A stretch of DNA of 64,000 nucleotides, from contig NZ_JACIFF010000001.1 of the NCBI RefSeq assembly GCF_014197245.1, forward strand, positions 558,001 through 622,000, given 5' to 3'. The translations under genes were made by a program, and so were the position numbers. The DNA comes from Neolewinella aquimaris (lineage in GTDB: Bacteria; Bacteroidota; Bacteroidia; Chitinophagales; Saprospiraceae). This document shows, in pieces, positions 16,085-24,080 of this stretch; positions within the stretch are counted from its first letter, which is position 1, and each line of letters starts with the position of its first letter. Under the pieces are notes generated by a model. The model searched no databases and had not been told where the DNA came from. It saw only the letters and a list, made by a program, of their open reading frames with translations.

Positions 16085-18013
16085 TTAGACCCGTGATATT
16101 TCGAAGACGTGGGCGGGCCAGTAGCCCGGGTCGAGCCGCACGTAGTTGGCGTTTGAGTTCCACCAGTAGGTGGCGCCGGTGAGCAGGTCGGTGACGCGGA
16201 AACCCTGTTCCCCCAGTAGTTTTTTCGGTACGGCGCAGTAGCCGTCCTGCGGATTGTGGGGGTCGAAGTTGACAATGGTCCAGATCAGGCTGCTGCGGTC
16301 GTCGCTGTACTTGACGTAGCTGAGCAGGTTGGGGTTGTTGGTGTCGGTGAATACGAGGTTGTTCGTTTGCTGAAGGGCGGTGTGCTCCTTGCGAATCCGG
16401 TTGATCTGTTTGTAGGTCTCCGTGATCCGGTTGCGGTACGTCCAGTCGTAGTGGCGGGCGACGTACTTCTCGCTATCGTAGTATTCTTCCTTGCCGTTGG
16501 TGTTTCCACGGTTTTCCATGATCTCGTAACTGGGGCCGTAGAGTCCGTAGCTGCTCGAGAGGGTTGCCGCCAACAAGAGGCGCTTGACGAATTGGTTCTC
16601 GTTGGCCGCCATCATCTCGTAGGCGAGAATGTCCGGGGTATTTGGCCAGAAGTTGGGCTGCATGTACTGGCTTAGCTCCGTAGTGGTGAGCTCCTCGAGG
16701 TACTCCCGCATCTCCGCGGCCGTGGTGCGCCAGGTGAAGTAGGTGTAGCTCTGCTGGAAGCCGCGCTTGGCGAGTTCGGCCATGATCGCCGGGCGGGTAA
16801 AGGCCTCGGCCAGGAAAATGACGTCGGGGTAGCGCTCGTTCGTTTCCCGGATGATGTATTCCCAGAAGCGGTAGGGCTTGGTGTGGGGGTTATCCACCCG
16901 GAAGATGCGCACGCCGGCTTCGCACCAGTAGAGGGTCACGTCGAGCAGTTCCTTCCAGAGTGCCTTCCAGTCTTCGGTCTCGAAGTTGATGGGCACGATG
17001 TCCTGGTACTTCTTCGGCGGGTTCTCGGCGTACATGATCGATCCGTCGGGACGCCAGATGAACCACTCGGGGTGCTCCTCGATGTAGGGATGATCGGGAG
17101 CGCACTGAAAGGCGAGATCCAGGGCAACCTCCATGCCGTGCTCGTGGCACTTGGCCATGAGGCGTTTGTAATCGTCAAGGGTGCCCAATTCGGGAAGAAT
17201 GCTCTTGTGGCCGCCTTCCTTGGAACCGATGGCCCAGGGACTGCCGGGTTCTCCTTCCATCGCGTTCGTTGCGTTGTTGCGGCCCTTCCGGTTGCGGAAG
17301 CCGATGGGGTGGATCGGCGGCATATACAGCACGTCAAATCCAAGTTCTTCGATACGTGGTAGCAGTTCTTCCACGTCCCGGAAAGTGCCCGTGCGATTGA
17401 TGTCCGGGGAAGTGGACCGGGGAAACAGTTCGTACCAGCTGCTGAATCGCTCTTTCCTGCGTCCCACCTTCACCTTCAGTCCCAGATCGTACACCGTCTC
17501 GTACCGCCGCAGGGGATGGTCGTGCAGCAACTGAGCGAACGATTCGCTGAGGACGTACTGAACGCCCTCCTCGGTTTCACCACCCAGTCGTTGGATGGCC
17601 TGGGTTACTTCACCGTGGGCATCGCCGCTGAGTTGGTCGGCCTTTTCGCTCAGCAGGTTACCCCCGATGCGCAGTTCGACGTCCATTTCCTGTCCGTCGG
17701 CGTGCTTTTTCTTGAATCCCCGGTACCAGGTTTTGAGGTGGTCTACCCAGGCTACGAGGCGGTAGTCGTAGTAACCCTGTTCGTCGACGGGAAAGGAGGC
17801 GGACCAGAGGTCGTTGGGGCTTTCCTCCATTTCCGTGACCTGCCACGTGTCGCCGTCGCTCTTGCGGTATTCGACGATGGCACGCAGGTAGTCGTGGCTG
17901 TCGCCGAAAATGGTGGCGGAGACCTTGACGGATTCACCGACTACGCGCTTCACCGGAAACCTTCCGTTGTTGATCTGGGGGGTGACGTGGTCGATTATGG
18001 TACGGTTCTGCAT
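16085..18013 (-). CDS. glgE: Alpha-1,4-glucan:maltose-1-phosphate maltosyltransferase (GH13_3)
   Basis: GlgE extends alpha-glucan chains from maltose-1-phosphate. The start at 18013 (MQNRTIIDHVTPQINNG) gives 642 aa; a 23-residue upstream extension is not family-like. The N-terminal beta-sandwich (about 1-190) is followed by the catalytic barrel: WYELFPRSTSPD, LYMPPIHPIG, the nucleophile Asp in FRVDNPHTKP (about residue 371) and the acid Glu in FLAEAFTRP (about 400). The subfamily signature ENPPKKYQDIVPINFE is present. TreS, Mak and other glycogen genes are not in the window. The coding end runs into the nested palindrome cluster, and the last codon precedes a copy of its repeat. Confidence 0.92.
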   Translation of the reverse strand: MQNRTIIDHVTPQINNGRFPVKRVVGESVKVSATIFGDSHDYLRAIVEYRKSDGDTWQVTEMEESPNDLWSASFPVDEQGYYDYRLVAWVDHLKTWYRGFKKKHADGQEMDVELRIGGNLLSEKADQLSGDAHGEVTQAIQRLGGETEEGVQYVLSESFAQLLHDHPLRRYETVYDLGLKVKVGRRKERFSSWYELFPRSTSPDINRTGTFRDVEELLPRIEELGFDVLYMPPIHPIGFRNRKGRNNATNAMEGEPGSPWAIGSKEGGHKSILPELGTLDDYKRLMAKCHEHGMEVALDLAFQCAPDHPYIEEHPEWFIWRPDGSIMYAENPPKKYQDIVPINFETEDWKALWKELLDVTLYWCEAGVRIFRVDNPHTKPYRFWEYIIRETNERYPDVIFLAEAFTRPAIMAELAKRGFQQSYTYFTWRTTAAEMREYLEELTTTELSQYMQPNFWPNTPDILAYEMMAANENQFVKRLLLAATLSSSYGLYGPSYEIMENRGNTNGKEEYYDSEKYVARHYDWTYRNRITETYKQINRIRKEHTALQQTNNLVFTDTNNPNLLSYVKYSDDRSSLIWTIVNFDPHNPQDGYCAVPKKLLGEQGFRVTDLLTGATYWWNSNANYVRLDPGYWPAHVFEISRV

Positions 18014-18133
18014 AGTGTGCTTAAGCAATGTGATAAAGGCATAGAAACGATTGCTCCGCGTTACGTTCATTGCCCGGGGCATAAATTTCGGACGGGCGGG
18101 TACGCGGGTGCGGTGGGTACCGGCCCAACCGCT

Positions 18134-18141
18134 TACCTTTG
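18134..18141 (+). promoter_or_regulatory. Perfect -7 box (TACCTTTG) upstream of lpdA
   Basis: An exact TAnnTTTG match 95 nt before the lpdA ATG, predicting a leader of about 90 nt. Confidence 0.6.
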
Positions 18142-18236
18142 CGGCTTTCTACCGTTTGCCTTGCTCCTGCCTTCCCGCCAACTATGGCTGCCGGAGCGGC
18201 GTTTCACCCATTCAAAATAAATAACCCCACCTCCTT

Positions 18237-19634
18237 ATGGCTTACGATCTAATTGTTGTCGGAAGCGGACCCGGCGGCTACGTCGCCGCAATCAGAGCCG
18301 CCCAATTGGGCATGAAAGTCGCCGTCGTCGAACGCGAAAGCCTCGGCGGCATCTGCCTCAACTGGGGCTGTATCCCCACCAAGGCCCTGCTGAAGAGCGC
18401 CCAGGTCTTTGAGTACATCAACCACGCCGGTGACTACGGCATCGAAGTAGCAGAACCCACCGCCGATTTCGGTAAAATGATCGGACGCAGCCGGGGTGTC
18501 GCCGACGGCATGAGCAAGGGAATCAACTTCCTCTTCCGCAAGAACAAGATCGAAGTACTGAAGGGTAGCGGCAAACTGATCCGCGGTAAGAAGGTCGAAG
18601 TGACCGACGAAGATGGAAAGGCCACTACCTACGATGCCGAAAACATCATCGTTGCCGTCGGCAGTCGCGCCCGTCAGCTCCCCAACCTGCCCATCGACGG
18701 CAAGAAGATCATCGGATACCGCGAAGCCATGACGCTTCCCACCCAACCCAAGCGGATGGTCGTGGTGGGAGCCGGGGCCATCGGCGTCGAGTTTGCCTAC
18801 TTCTACAGCAGCATCGGCACGGAAGTGACCATCGTCGAATTCCTGGAGCAGGGCCTCGTACCCCGGGAGGATGCCGACATCTCGAAGGAGCTCACCAAAA
18901 TCTACAAGAAGAAGGGCATCAAGACCCTGGCCAACACCAGCGTGGAAAGTGTCGACACGAGCGGCGACGTGCTGCAGGTCAAGACCAAGAACCGCAAGAG
19001 CGGCAAGGAGGAAGTGATCGAGTGCGACGTCGTCCTTTCCGCCGCCGGCATCAGCCCCAATACGGAGAACCTCGGCTTGGAGGACCTCGGCATCGAAACC
19101 GACCGTGGTATCATCAACGTCGATGAGCTGTACCGGACCAACGTCCCCGGCATTTTTGCCATCGGCGATGTAGTTCCCGGTCCTGCGCTGGCGCACGTTG
19201 CCAGTGCGGAAGGCATTATTTGCGTGGAGGGCATTGCCGGAATGAAGCCGGCCCCCCTCGATTACGGCAACATTCCCGGATGTACCTACTGTTCGCCCGA
19301 GGTGGCCAGCGTGGGCTACACCGAAGAAGCCGCCCGCGAAGCCGGTTACGAAGTGAAGGTGGGCAAGTTTCCCTTCTCCGCTTCCGGTAAGGCGAGTGCC
19401 GCCGGCGCAAAGGAAGGTTTCGTGAAAGTGATTTACGACGCCAAGTACGGCGAGTGGCTCGGTGCCCACATGATCGGAGCCAACGTGACCGAAATGATCG
19501 CCGAAGTAGTCGCCTGTCGCAAACTGGAGACTACGGGACACGAGATCATCAAGACCGTTCACCCACACCCCACCATGAGCGAGGCCGTGATGGAGGCTAC
19601 CGCAGCGGCCTACGACGAGGTGATACACCTGTAG
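18237..19634 (+). CDS. lpdA: Dihydrolipoamide dehydrogenase (E3)
   Basis: This 465-aa flavoprotein reoxidises dihydrolipoamide in the 2-oxo-acid dehydrogenase and glycine cleavage complexes, reducing NAD+. The FAD loop GSGPGGYVAA is at residues 9-18, the redox pair Cys40/Cys45 lies in GGICLNWGCIPTKALL, the NAD loop is GAGAIGVEFA, the second FAD motif is GIFAIGDV, and the catalytic dyad is His444/Glu449 in HPHPTMSE. All key residues are present and the length is standard. It is monocistronic, with its own promoter and a strong terminator; the E1 and E2 genes are elsewhere. Confidence 0.96.
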   Translation: MAYDLIVVGSGPGGYVAAIRAAQLGMKVAVVERESLGGICLNWGCIPTKALLKSAQVFEYINHAGDYGIEVAEPTADFGKMIGRSRGVADGMSKGINFLFRKNKIEVLKGSGKLIRGKKVEVTDEDGKATTYDAENIIVAVGSRARQLPNLPIDGKKIIGYREAMTLPTQPKRMVVVGAGAIGVEFAYFYSSIGTEVTIVEFLEQGLVPREDADISKELTKIYKKKGIKTLANTSVESVDTSGDVLQVKTKNRKSGKEEVIECDVVLSAAGISPNTENLGLEDLGIETDRGIINVDELYRTNVPGIFAIGDVVPGPALAHVASAEGIICVEGIAGMKPAPLDYGNIPGCTYCSPEVASVGYTEEAAREAGYEVKVGKFPFSASGKASAAGAKEGFVKVIYDAKYGEWLGAHMIGANVTEMIAEVVACRKLETTGHEIIKTVHPHPTMSEAVMEATAAAYDEVIHL

Positions 19635-19655
19635 GGCCACGGCCGTTCAACCATC

Positions 19656-19697
19656 GCAAAAAGCCCCGGCGAACATTCGTTCGCCGGGGCTTCTTCG
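19656..19697. terminator. Bidirectional terminator between lpdA and rpmE2
   Basis: AAGCCCCGGCGAA (19661-19673) pairs perfectly with TTCGCCGGGGCTT (19680-19692) around a 6-nt loop. An A-run on the left side gives a T-run for the leftward rpmE2 transcript; the rightward T-run is short. Confidence 0.8.
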
Positions 19698-19719
19698 TTT
19701 CGCGCAAAAGGAGCGAAGA

Positions 19720-20034
19720 CTAGGCCTCCTCCTTGGTGGCTTCGACTTCTTCCGTTGCCGGCTCGTCTTCGATCTTCTTGGCGAAGCGGCTCTTGCCGAA
19801 CTTCTTGTTGAATTTGTCGATCCGGCCGGCGGTGTCGACGAATTGCATCTTGCCGGTGAAGAAGGGGTGGCTCGCGCTGGAGATCTCCAGTTTGATCAGG
19901 GGGTACTCGTTACCGTCTTCGAAGGTGTCGGTGTCGCGGGTCTTGGCGCACGACTTACCGAGCCAGCTTACGTTGGCGTTGATGTCACGGAAGATGACCG
20001 TCCGGTAGGTATCGGGATGCAGTTCCTTTTGCAT
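19720..20034 (-). CDS. rpmE2: 50S ribosomal protein L31 type B
   Basis: At 104 aa with [18 protein letters not shown] and the conserved [20 protein letters not shown], this is L31 of the zinc-free type B: the CxxC pairs of type A are absent (one Cys only, in GKSCAKT). A lysine- and glutamate-rich C-terminal tail (about 80-104) extends the usual core. It has its own promoter, divergent from the lamin-tail gene. Confidence 0.95.
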   Translation of the reverse strand: MQKELHPDTYRTVIFRDINANVSWLGKSCAKTRDTDTFEDGNEYPLIKLEISSASHPFFTGKMQFVDTAGRIDKFNKKFGKSRFAKKIEDEPATEEVEATKEEA

Positions 20035-20053
20035 TGCTTTTTATTTTAGGGCG

Positions 20054-20061
20054 CAAAGATA
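20054..20061 (-). promoter_or_regulatory. Perfect -7 box (TATCTTTG) for rpmE2
   Basis: Read leftward, it is an exact TAnnTTTG match 19 nt before the rpmE2 ATG (20034). Only 16 bp separate it from the opposing box at 20078-20085. Confidence 0.65.
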
Positions 20062-20077
20062 AGGAATATAAACCATT

Positions 20078-20085
20078 TACCTTTG
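20078..20085 (+). promoter_or_regulatory. Perfect -7 box (TACCTTTG) 4 nt before a GTG start
   Basis: An exact consensus match whose last G lies 4 nt before the GTG at 20090, predicting transcription starting at or next to the start codon. Confidence 0.6.
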
Positions 20086-20089
20086 GGCG

Positions 20090-21742
20090 GTGCTTAGATT
20101 GATTGGAATAATAATAGCGGGCTGCTTTGGTATGGCCCCCGTAGCTGCGCAGGAGCTCATGGTTACCGAGATCATGGCCGACCCTACACCAAGTCAGGGA
20201 CTACCCGCAGCCGAATACCTCGAGCTATACAACGCCGGATCCGCCCCGGTGGATCTCACCACCCTGCAGGTAGCTAGTGGCGGAGCACCCAGACCCGTCG
20301 CAAGCACTGGATACCTTCTACCGGCCGGCGGGTACGCAGTAATTGTCGATCACGAGGTCGCGGAAGATTTCACGGCATTCGACGTAACGGTGCTTTCCAC
20401 TGACTTACCCGGTTTAACCAACGGCGGGGACGAAGTATCCATCTATATGAACGATAGGGTGGTAGTAAGCCTGAATTACACCGATGATTGGTACCAGGAC
20501 AAGGACCGAGACGATGGCGGATACAGCTTAGAATATACCGGACGGGGTGCGGTAAACTGCGGAGGAAATTGGCGGGCGAGTGTGAACGTGCAGGGCGGCA
20601 CCCCCGGCCGACCGAATAGCGTAGTGGGCCAACCGGCCGATAATACGCCCCCCCAAGTAGTGGAATACACCGTAGACCCGTTCGGTGTGGTGGTTACTTT
20701 CGACGAGGACGTGGTCGGGCCGGCGGACCACATTTTCCTGCTCAATGGCGATCCGGTTCGGGTAAATCTGCAGGACGGACGAACGTTCAACATTCGGTTC
20801 GACCCGGTGGCGGGACGAGTGGATACGCTGGCGGTACTGCCCGATTACGCAGACTGTGCCGGCAATTTTCCGACCGAGATCGTAGATCTATTCATCCTGC
20901 TACCCGTACCCACCGCGCCGGGTGATGTGGTTATCAACGAGGTGTTGTTTGACCCCGGCCCGAATGAGGGCGATTACGTAGAGTTAGTTAACGTATCGGA
21001 TCACGCGATCGACCTCCGAAATTGGGGGATGTCGAACGTCGAATCGTCGCAGCGGCCAAAGTCGCTCGATAGGTCGATTTTGCTTCTGCCGCAGGATTTT
21101 CTTGTGCTCGCCGAAGACCGGGCCGGTTTGCTTGGACGCTTCCCCCGCGTAGACGCGGCGCGCGTACTGGAAGTCGACTTGCCCCCGCTACCGAATGAGC
21201 GGGGCAATTTCACCCTTGCGACCGGCGAAGGAATACCGGTCGATGCCTTTACTTACGGGGTAGACATGCATGCTCCCCTGCTTAGTTCCGTTGAGGGCGT
21301 GAGCCTAGAACGGTTGCACACCGATGCTCCTACCCAGGAGGCAAGCAACTGGTACTCCGCTGCTGGTACCGCGGGTTATGGCACGCCGACGCTGCCAAAT
21401 TCCCAAGCTCCAAGCTCACCGGCACAGGTCGCCGAATCCGTGAAGCTGGTCGAGCGCATTTTTTCACCGGACGGAGACGGGCACGACGACGTCCTGGAGA
21501 TCGCTTACCGGACTGCCGCACCCGGAGCGATGGCCCGCCTGACCGTCTTTGATAGCCAGGGAGCACCGGTCGTCGACCTTCAGCCTACCGTTCTGTTGGG
21601 TGCGGAAGGCGTACTGGAATGGAATGGCACCGATGCAAGTGGGCGGATCGCGGATCCCGGGGCGTACATCCTCCTGGTAGAAGTTTTCGATCCAAACGGC
21701 CGGACCGACCGGTACAAATTACTGGCCGTACTCGCCGGATAA
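20090..21742 (+). CDS. Secreted lamin-tail-domain protein with FlgD-like C-terminus
   Basis: The GTG at 20090 preserves a signal peptide (MLRLIGIIIAGCFGMAPVAAQ); a TTG three codons later is an alternative. The 550-aa protein holds two lamin-tail domains: residues about 22-115 (LMVTEIMADPTP, EYLELYNAGSAPVDL) and about 280-390 (VVINEVLFDPGPNEGDYVEL, VNVSDHAIDLRNWGMS). Between them is a beta-sandwich (VVEYTVDPFGVVVTFDEDV). The C-terminus (about 455-550; FSPDGDGHDDVLEI, GVLEWNGTDASGRI, PGAYILLVEV) is a FlgD-Ig/CHU_C-like fold common at the end of Bacteroidota surface proteins. Probably a secreted adhesion or scaffold protein. Confidence 0.82.
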   Translation: MLRLIGIIIAGCFGMAPVAAQELMVTEIMADPTPSQGLPAAEYLELYNAGSAPVDLTTLQVASGGAPRPVASTGYLLPAGGYAVIVDHEVAEDFTAFDVTVLSTDLPGLTNGGDEVSIYMNDRVVVSLNYTDDWYQDKDRDDGGYSLEYTGRGAVNCGGNWRASVNVQGGTPGRPNSVVGQPADNTPPQVVEYTVDPFGVVVTFDEDVVGPADHIFLLNGDPVRVNLQDGRTFNIRFDPVAGRVDTLAVLPDYADCAGNFPTEIVDLFILLPVPTAPGDVVINEVLFDPGPNEGDYVELVNVSDHAIDLRNWGMSNVESSQRPKSLDRSILLLPQDFLVLAEDRAGLLGRFPRVDAARVLEVDLPPLPNERGNFTLATGEGIPVDAFTYGVDMHAPLLSSVEGVSLERLHTDAPTQEASNWYSAAGTAGYGTPTLPNSQAPSSPAQVAESVKLVERIFSPDGDGHDDVLEIAYRTAAPGAMARLTVFDSQGAPVVDLQPTVLLGAEGVLEWNGTDASGRIADPGAYILLVEVFDPNGRTDRYKLLAVLAG

Positions 21743-21746
21743 CGCC

Positions 21747-22325
21747 ATGGACCTAGATCATACCCTCTTCGAGTTTTTTAACCAGCAGTTGGCCAATCCT
21801 TTCCTCGATGCGGTGCTGCCCGTCTACCGGGATAAGACCACCTGGATTCCACTTTACGTAACGCTTCTTTACCTGATCTGGCGATCCTACGGCATTCGAC
21901 GGACCCTGTATCTGGTAGTTTGCATCGCAGTGGTTATCGCGGTTGCCGATCAACTCGCTGCGGGGATCATTAAGCCGTGGGTCGGCAGGCTGCGGCCGTG
22001 CGCTACTCCGGAACTTGCCGATCGGGTGCGGACGCTCGTTAATTGTGGGGGGGTGCTTAGTTTTCCCTCCAATCACGCGACCAATCACTTTGCCCTGGCG
22101 ACTGTACTGAGCTTGACCTGGGTGCGATCGAGGGGGTGGCGAACGCTGTTGTTCGTTTGGGCGCTCACCATATCCCTGGCTCAGGTGTACGTGGGCAAGC
22201 ACTTTGTCGGAGACGTGATTGCGGGCGGGCTGCTCGGCAGTTTTATCGGATTGATCGGCGTGCTGATCTACCGAAGGGTCGCCGGTCGGGAGGCTATTGT
22301 ACAGAAGTCTGGTCCGGTCAATTAA
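21747..22325 (+). CDS. PAP2-family membrane phosphatase
   Basis: This 192-aa protein has about five hydrophobic segments and the three PAP2 motifs: KPWVGRLRP (motif 1), SFPSNHATN (motif 2, catalytic His) and AQVYVGKHFVGDV (motif 3, nucleophile His and Asp). In motif 3 the usual Arg six residues before His is Gln. It should remove phosphate from a lipid such as undecaprenyl pyrophosphate or phosphatidate/phosphatidylglycerophosphate. It starts 4 bp after the lamin-tail gene and is probably cotranscribed with it. Confidence 0.88.
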   Translation: MDLDHTLFEFFNQQLANPFLDAVLPVYRDKTTWIPLYVTLLYLIWRSYGIRRTLYLVVCIAVVIAVADQLAAGIIKPWVGRLRPCATPELADRVRTLVNCGGVLSFPSNHATNHFALATVLSLTWVRSRGWRTLLFVWALTISLAQVYVGKHFVGDVIAGGLLGSFIGLIGVLIYRRVAGREAIVQKSGPVN

Positions 22326-22371
22326 CTTATTGCAACTGGGTGGCGTTAGCAGTGTTCGTATTTCCCTCTCT

Positions 22372-23082
22372 ATGGCTTGGTGGCAGTATTTCTTTCTTTT
22401 CGCGTCCGCCCTCATCGGCGGTGGGCTGGCGCAGTACGGTGAGCAGCGGTACCGAGCTTACTTACCCATTCTGCTGTCCTTCAGCGGAGCCTACCTGCTG
22501 GCCATCGCGGCCCTGGAATTGATTCCGGACGTATTCGGTGAACCATCGGATGCTCCCGGATTGTGGCTCCTGCTCGGCTTTTTCGTCCAACTGCTGCTCG
22601 AAGGCTTCAGTCAGGGAGTGGAGCACGGCCACGTACACACCCACCGCGGGCAGGGTTTCGGCTATGCAATGCAGGTGATGATCGGACTGGGGCTACACGC
22701 CATCCTGGAGGGGCTTCCCCTGGGGGCGACCGACGGCCACGTCCACCACCACAATCTGTTGCTCGGTATTGGACTCCACAAACTTCCCGCTGCATTCGCA
22801 CTTGGCTTATTACTCCGGGGATCGGGCTATTCTCGCCAGTTCGTCTGGGGTTGTTTGACGGTATTCGGCCTACTTTCGCCCCTGGGAGCCTTCCTTGGCG
22901 AGATCATCAGCATCGACCCGGTCTGGAGAATTCGGATTCTCGCCCTGGTGGTGGGCAGCTTCCTCCACATTTCCACCACCATCCTTTTCGAGGCCGACGG
23001 CAGTCACCGGCACGGTATCTCGGTCAGAAAATTTTTGGTCATCCTCGCGGGCATGTCGGTTGCCTTCTTCACGGTTCACTGA
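22372..23082 (+). CDS. ZIP-family divalent metal transporter
   Basis: The ATG at 22372 (MAWWQYFFLFASALIGGG) starts a first transmembrane helix; a longer frame overlaps the PAP2 gene and is unlikely. The 236-aa protein has about eight hydrophobic segments, a His-rich loop (EHGHVHTHRGQG) and the metal-site helices GLHAILEGLPLG (TM4) and GIGLHKLPAAFALG (TM5), diagnostic of ZIP carriers. A second His cluster (DGHVHHHN) lies between them. It should import zinc or another divalent metal across the inner membrane. Confidence 0.88.
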   Translation: MAWWQYFFLFASALIGGGLAQYGEQRYRAYLPILLSFSGAYLLAIAALELIPDVFGEPSDAPGLWLLLGFFVQLLLEGFSQGVEHGHVHTHRGQGFGYAMQVMIGLGLHAILEGLPLGATDGHVHHHNLLLGIGLHKLPAAFALGLLLRGSGYSRQFVWGCLTVFGLLSPLGAFLGEIISIDPVWRIRILALVVGSFLHISTTILFEADGSHRHGISVRKFLVILAGMSVAFFTVH

Positions 23083-23126
23083 CCCGATCCGATTAATGGC
23101 CTGACTGTAGGTTCAATTTCTCCCCG

Positions 23127-24035
23127 ATGCATCAGCAGCCACGTCCCTACAGTGCCCGTACCGTCGGCATCCTTTGCCTGCTGCTCGGGGCAGTCCTGTT
23201 CAGCTCCAAGGGAGTGATCATCAAACTAGCCTATGAGTACGGGGTGAGCAGCATTAGTTTGCTCGGTCTGCGGATGATCTTTTCGTTGCCGCTGTTTCTG
23301 CTGATCGGATACGTTCGCGGGGGAAAAAAGGCCGGGCGAGCGTCAATTTCTACCGGTGATTTTATCATCATTATATCGCTGGGGGTCATGGGGTACTACC
23401 TGGCCAGTTACACCGATTTCCTGGGTCTGCGCTACCTAAGCGCCGGCATGGAACGGGTGATTCTGTTCACCTATCCGACTATGGTGCTCATCATCCAGCG
23501 ATTGGTGTTCGGTACGCCGATCAGGCCCGTTCAGTGGGTGGCAACGGGGATTTGCTACCTGGGCATCGTCATTGCCTTTAGCGGCTCTGACCTAACCGCC
23601 GGAGGTGATTTTTTGCAGGGGGCTGCCCTAATTTTCCTAAGCGCCCTGCTGTACAGCACTTACATCATCGGGAGCGGCCGCCTGGCGCCGAAACTGGGGA
23701 ATGTCCGTTTTACCAGCATTGCTTTGATCACGGCATCCGTCGCGGTGATCCTGCACGTTTTGCTGAGCAGTGAGCCCTTGCTTGGCTTGCCTCCAATGGT
23801 CTACGCCTACGCGGGAGTGATGGCGGTGTTTTGTACCGTCATTCCCAGTTATCTGGTCACCGAAGGTGTTCGGCGGCTTGGCGCGGGAGATGCCGCCATC
23901 ATCGGGGCGGTCGGACCGGTCGCTACGATTGTCCTGGAGTACTTCGCACTGCACGAGCACATGAACGGATTGCAGGGGCTGGGAGCCGTTTTTATCATTG
24001 CCGGGGTGGTGATTATCGGCAGGAGCAAGGGATAG
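23127..24035 (+). CDS. EamA/DMT-family transporter
   Basis: The 302-aa protein has ten predicted transmembrane segments in two homologous halves, the EamA layout. First half: ILCLLLGAVLFSSKGVIIKL, LLGLRMIFSLPLFLLIGYV and GLRYLSAGMERVILFTYPTM. Second half: ALIFLSALLYSTYIIGSGRL and GAVGPVATIVLEYFAL. It probably exports or imports a small metabolite; the substrate cannot be deduced. Confidence 0.88.
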   Translation: MHQQPRPYSARTVGILCLLLGAVLFSSKGVIIKLAYEYGVSSISLLGLRMIFSLPLFLLIGYVRGGKKAGRASISTGDFIIIISLGVMGYYLASYTDFLGLRYLSAGMERVILFTYPTMVLIIQRLVFGTPIRPVQWVATGICYLGIVIAFSGSDLTAGGDFLQGAALIFLSALLYSTYIIGSGRLAPKLGNVRFTSIALITASVAVILHVLLSSEPLLGLPPMVYAYAGVMAVFCTVIPSYLVTEGVRRLGAGDAAIIGAVGPVATIVLEYFALHEHMNGLQGLGAVFIIAGVVIIGRSKG

Positions 24036-24050
24036 ACAAACAATTTGTGT

Positions 24051-24058
24051 TATATTTG
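24051..24058 (+). promoter_or_regulatory. Perfect -7 box (TATATTTG) for radA
   Basis: An exact TAnnTTTG match 22 nt before the radA ATG at 24081. Confidence 0.55.
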
Positions 24059-24080
24059 TCGGCTCGTCTAAACAACTTCC

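Noticed and set aside
18249-19640. Long minus-strand frame of 463 codons opposite lpdA
   Set aside because: It mirrors lpdA exactly, has no family-like motif, and is rich in H, G, D and V, as expected for the antisense of a GC-rich gene.
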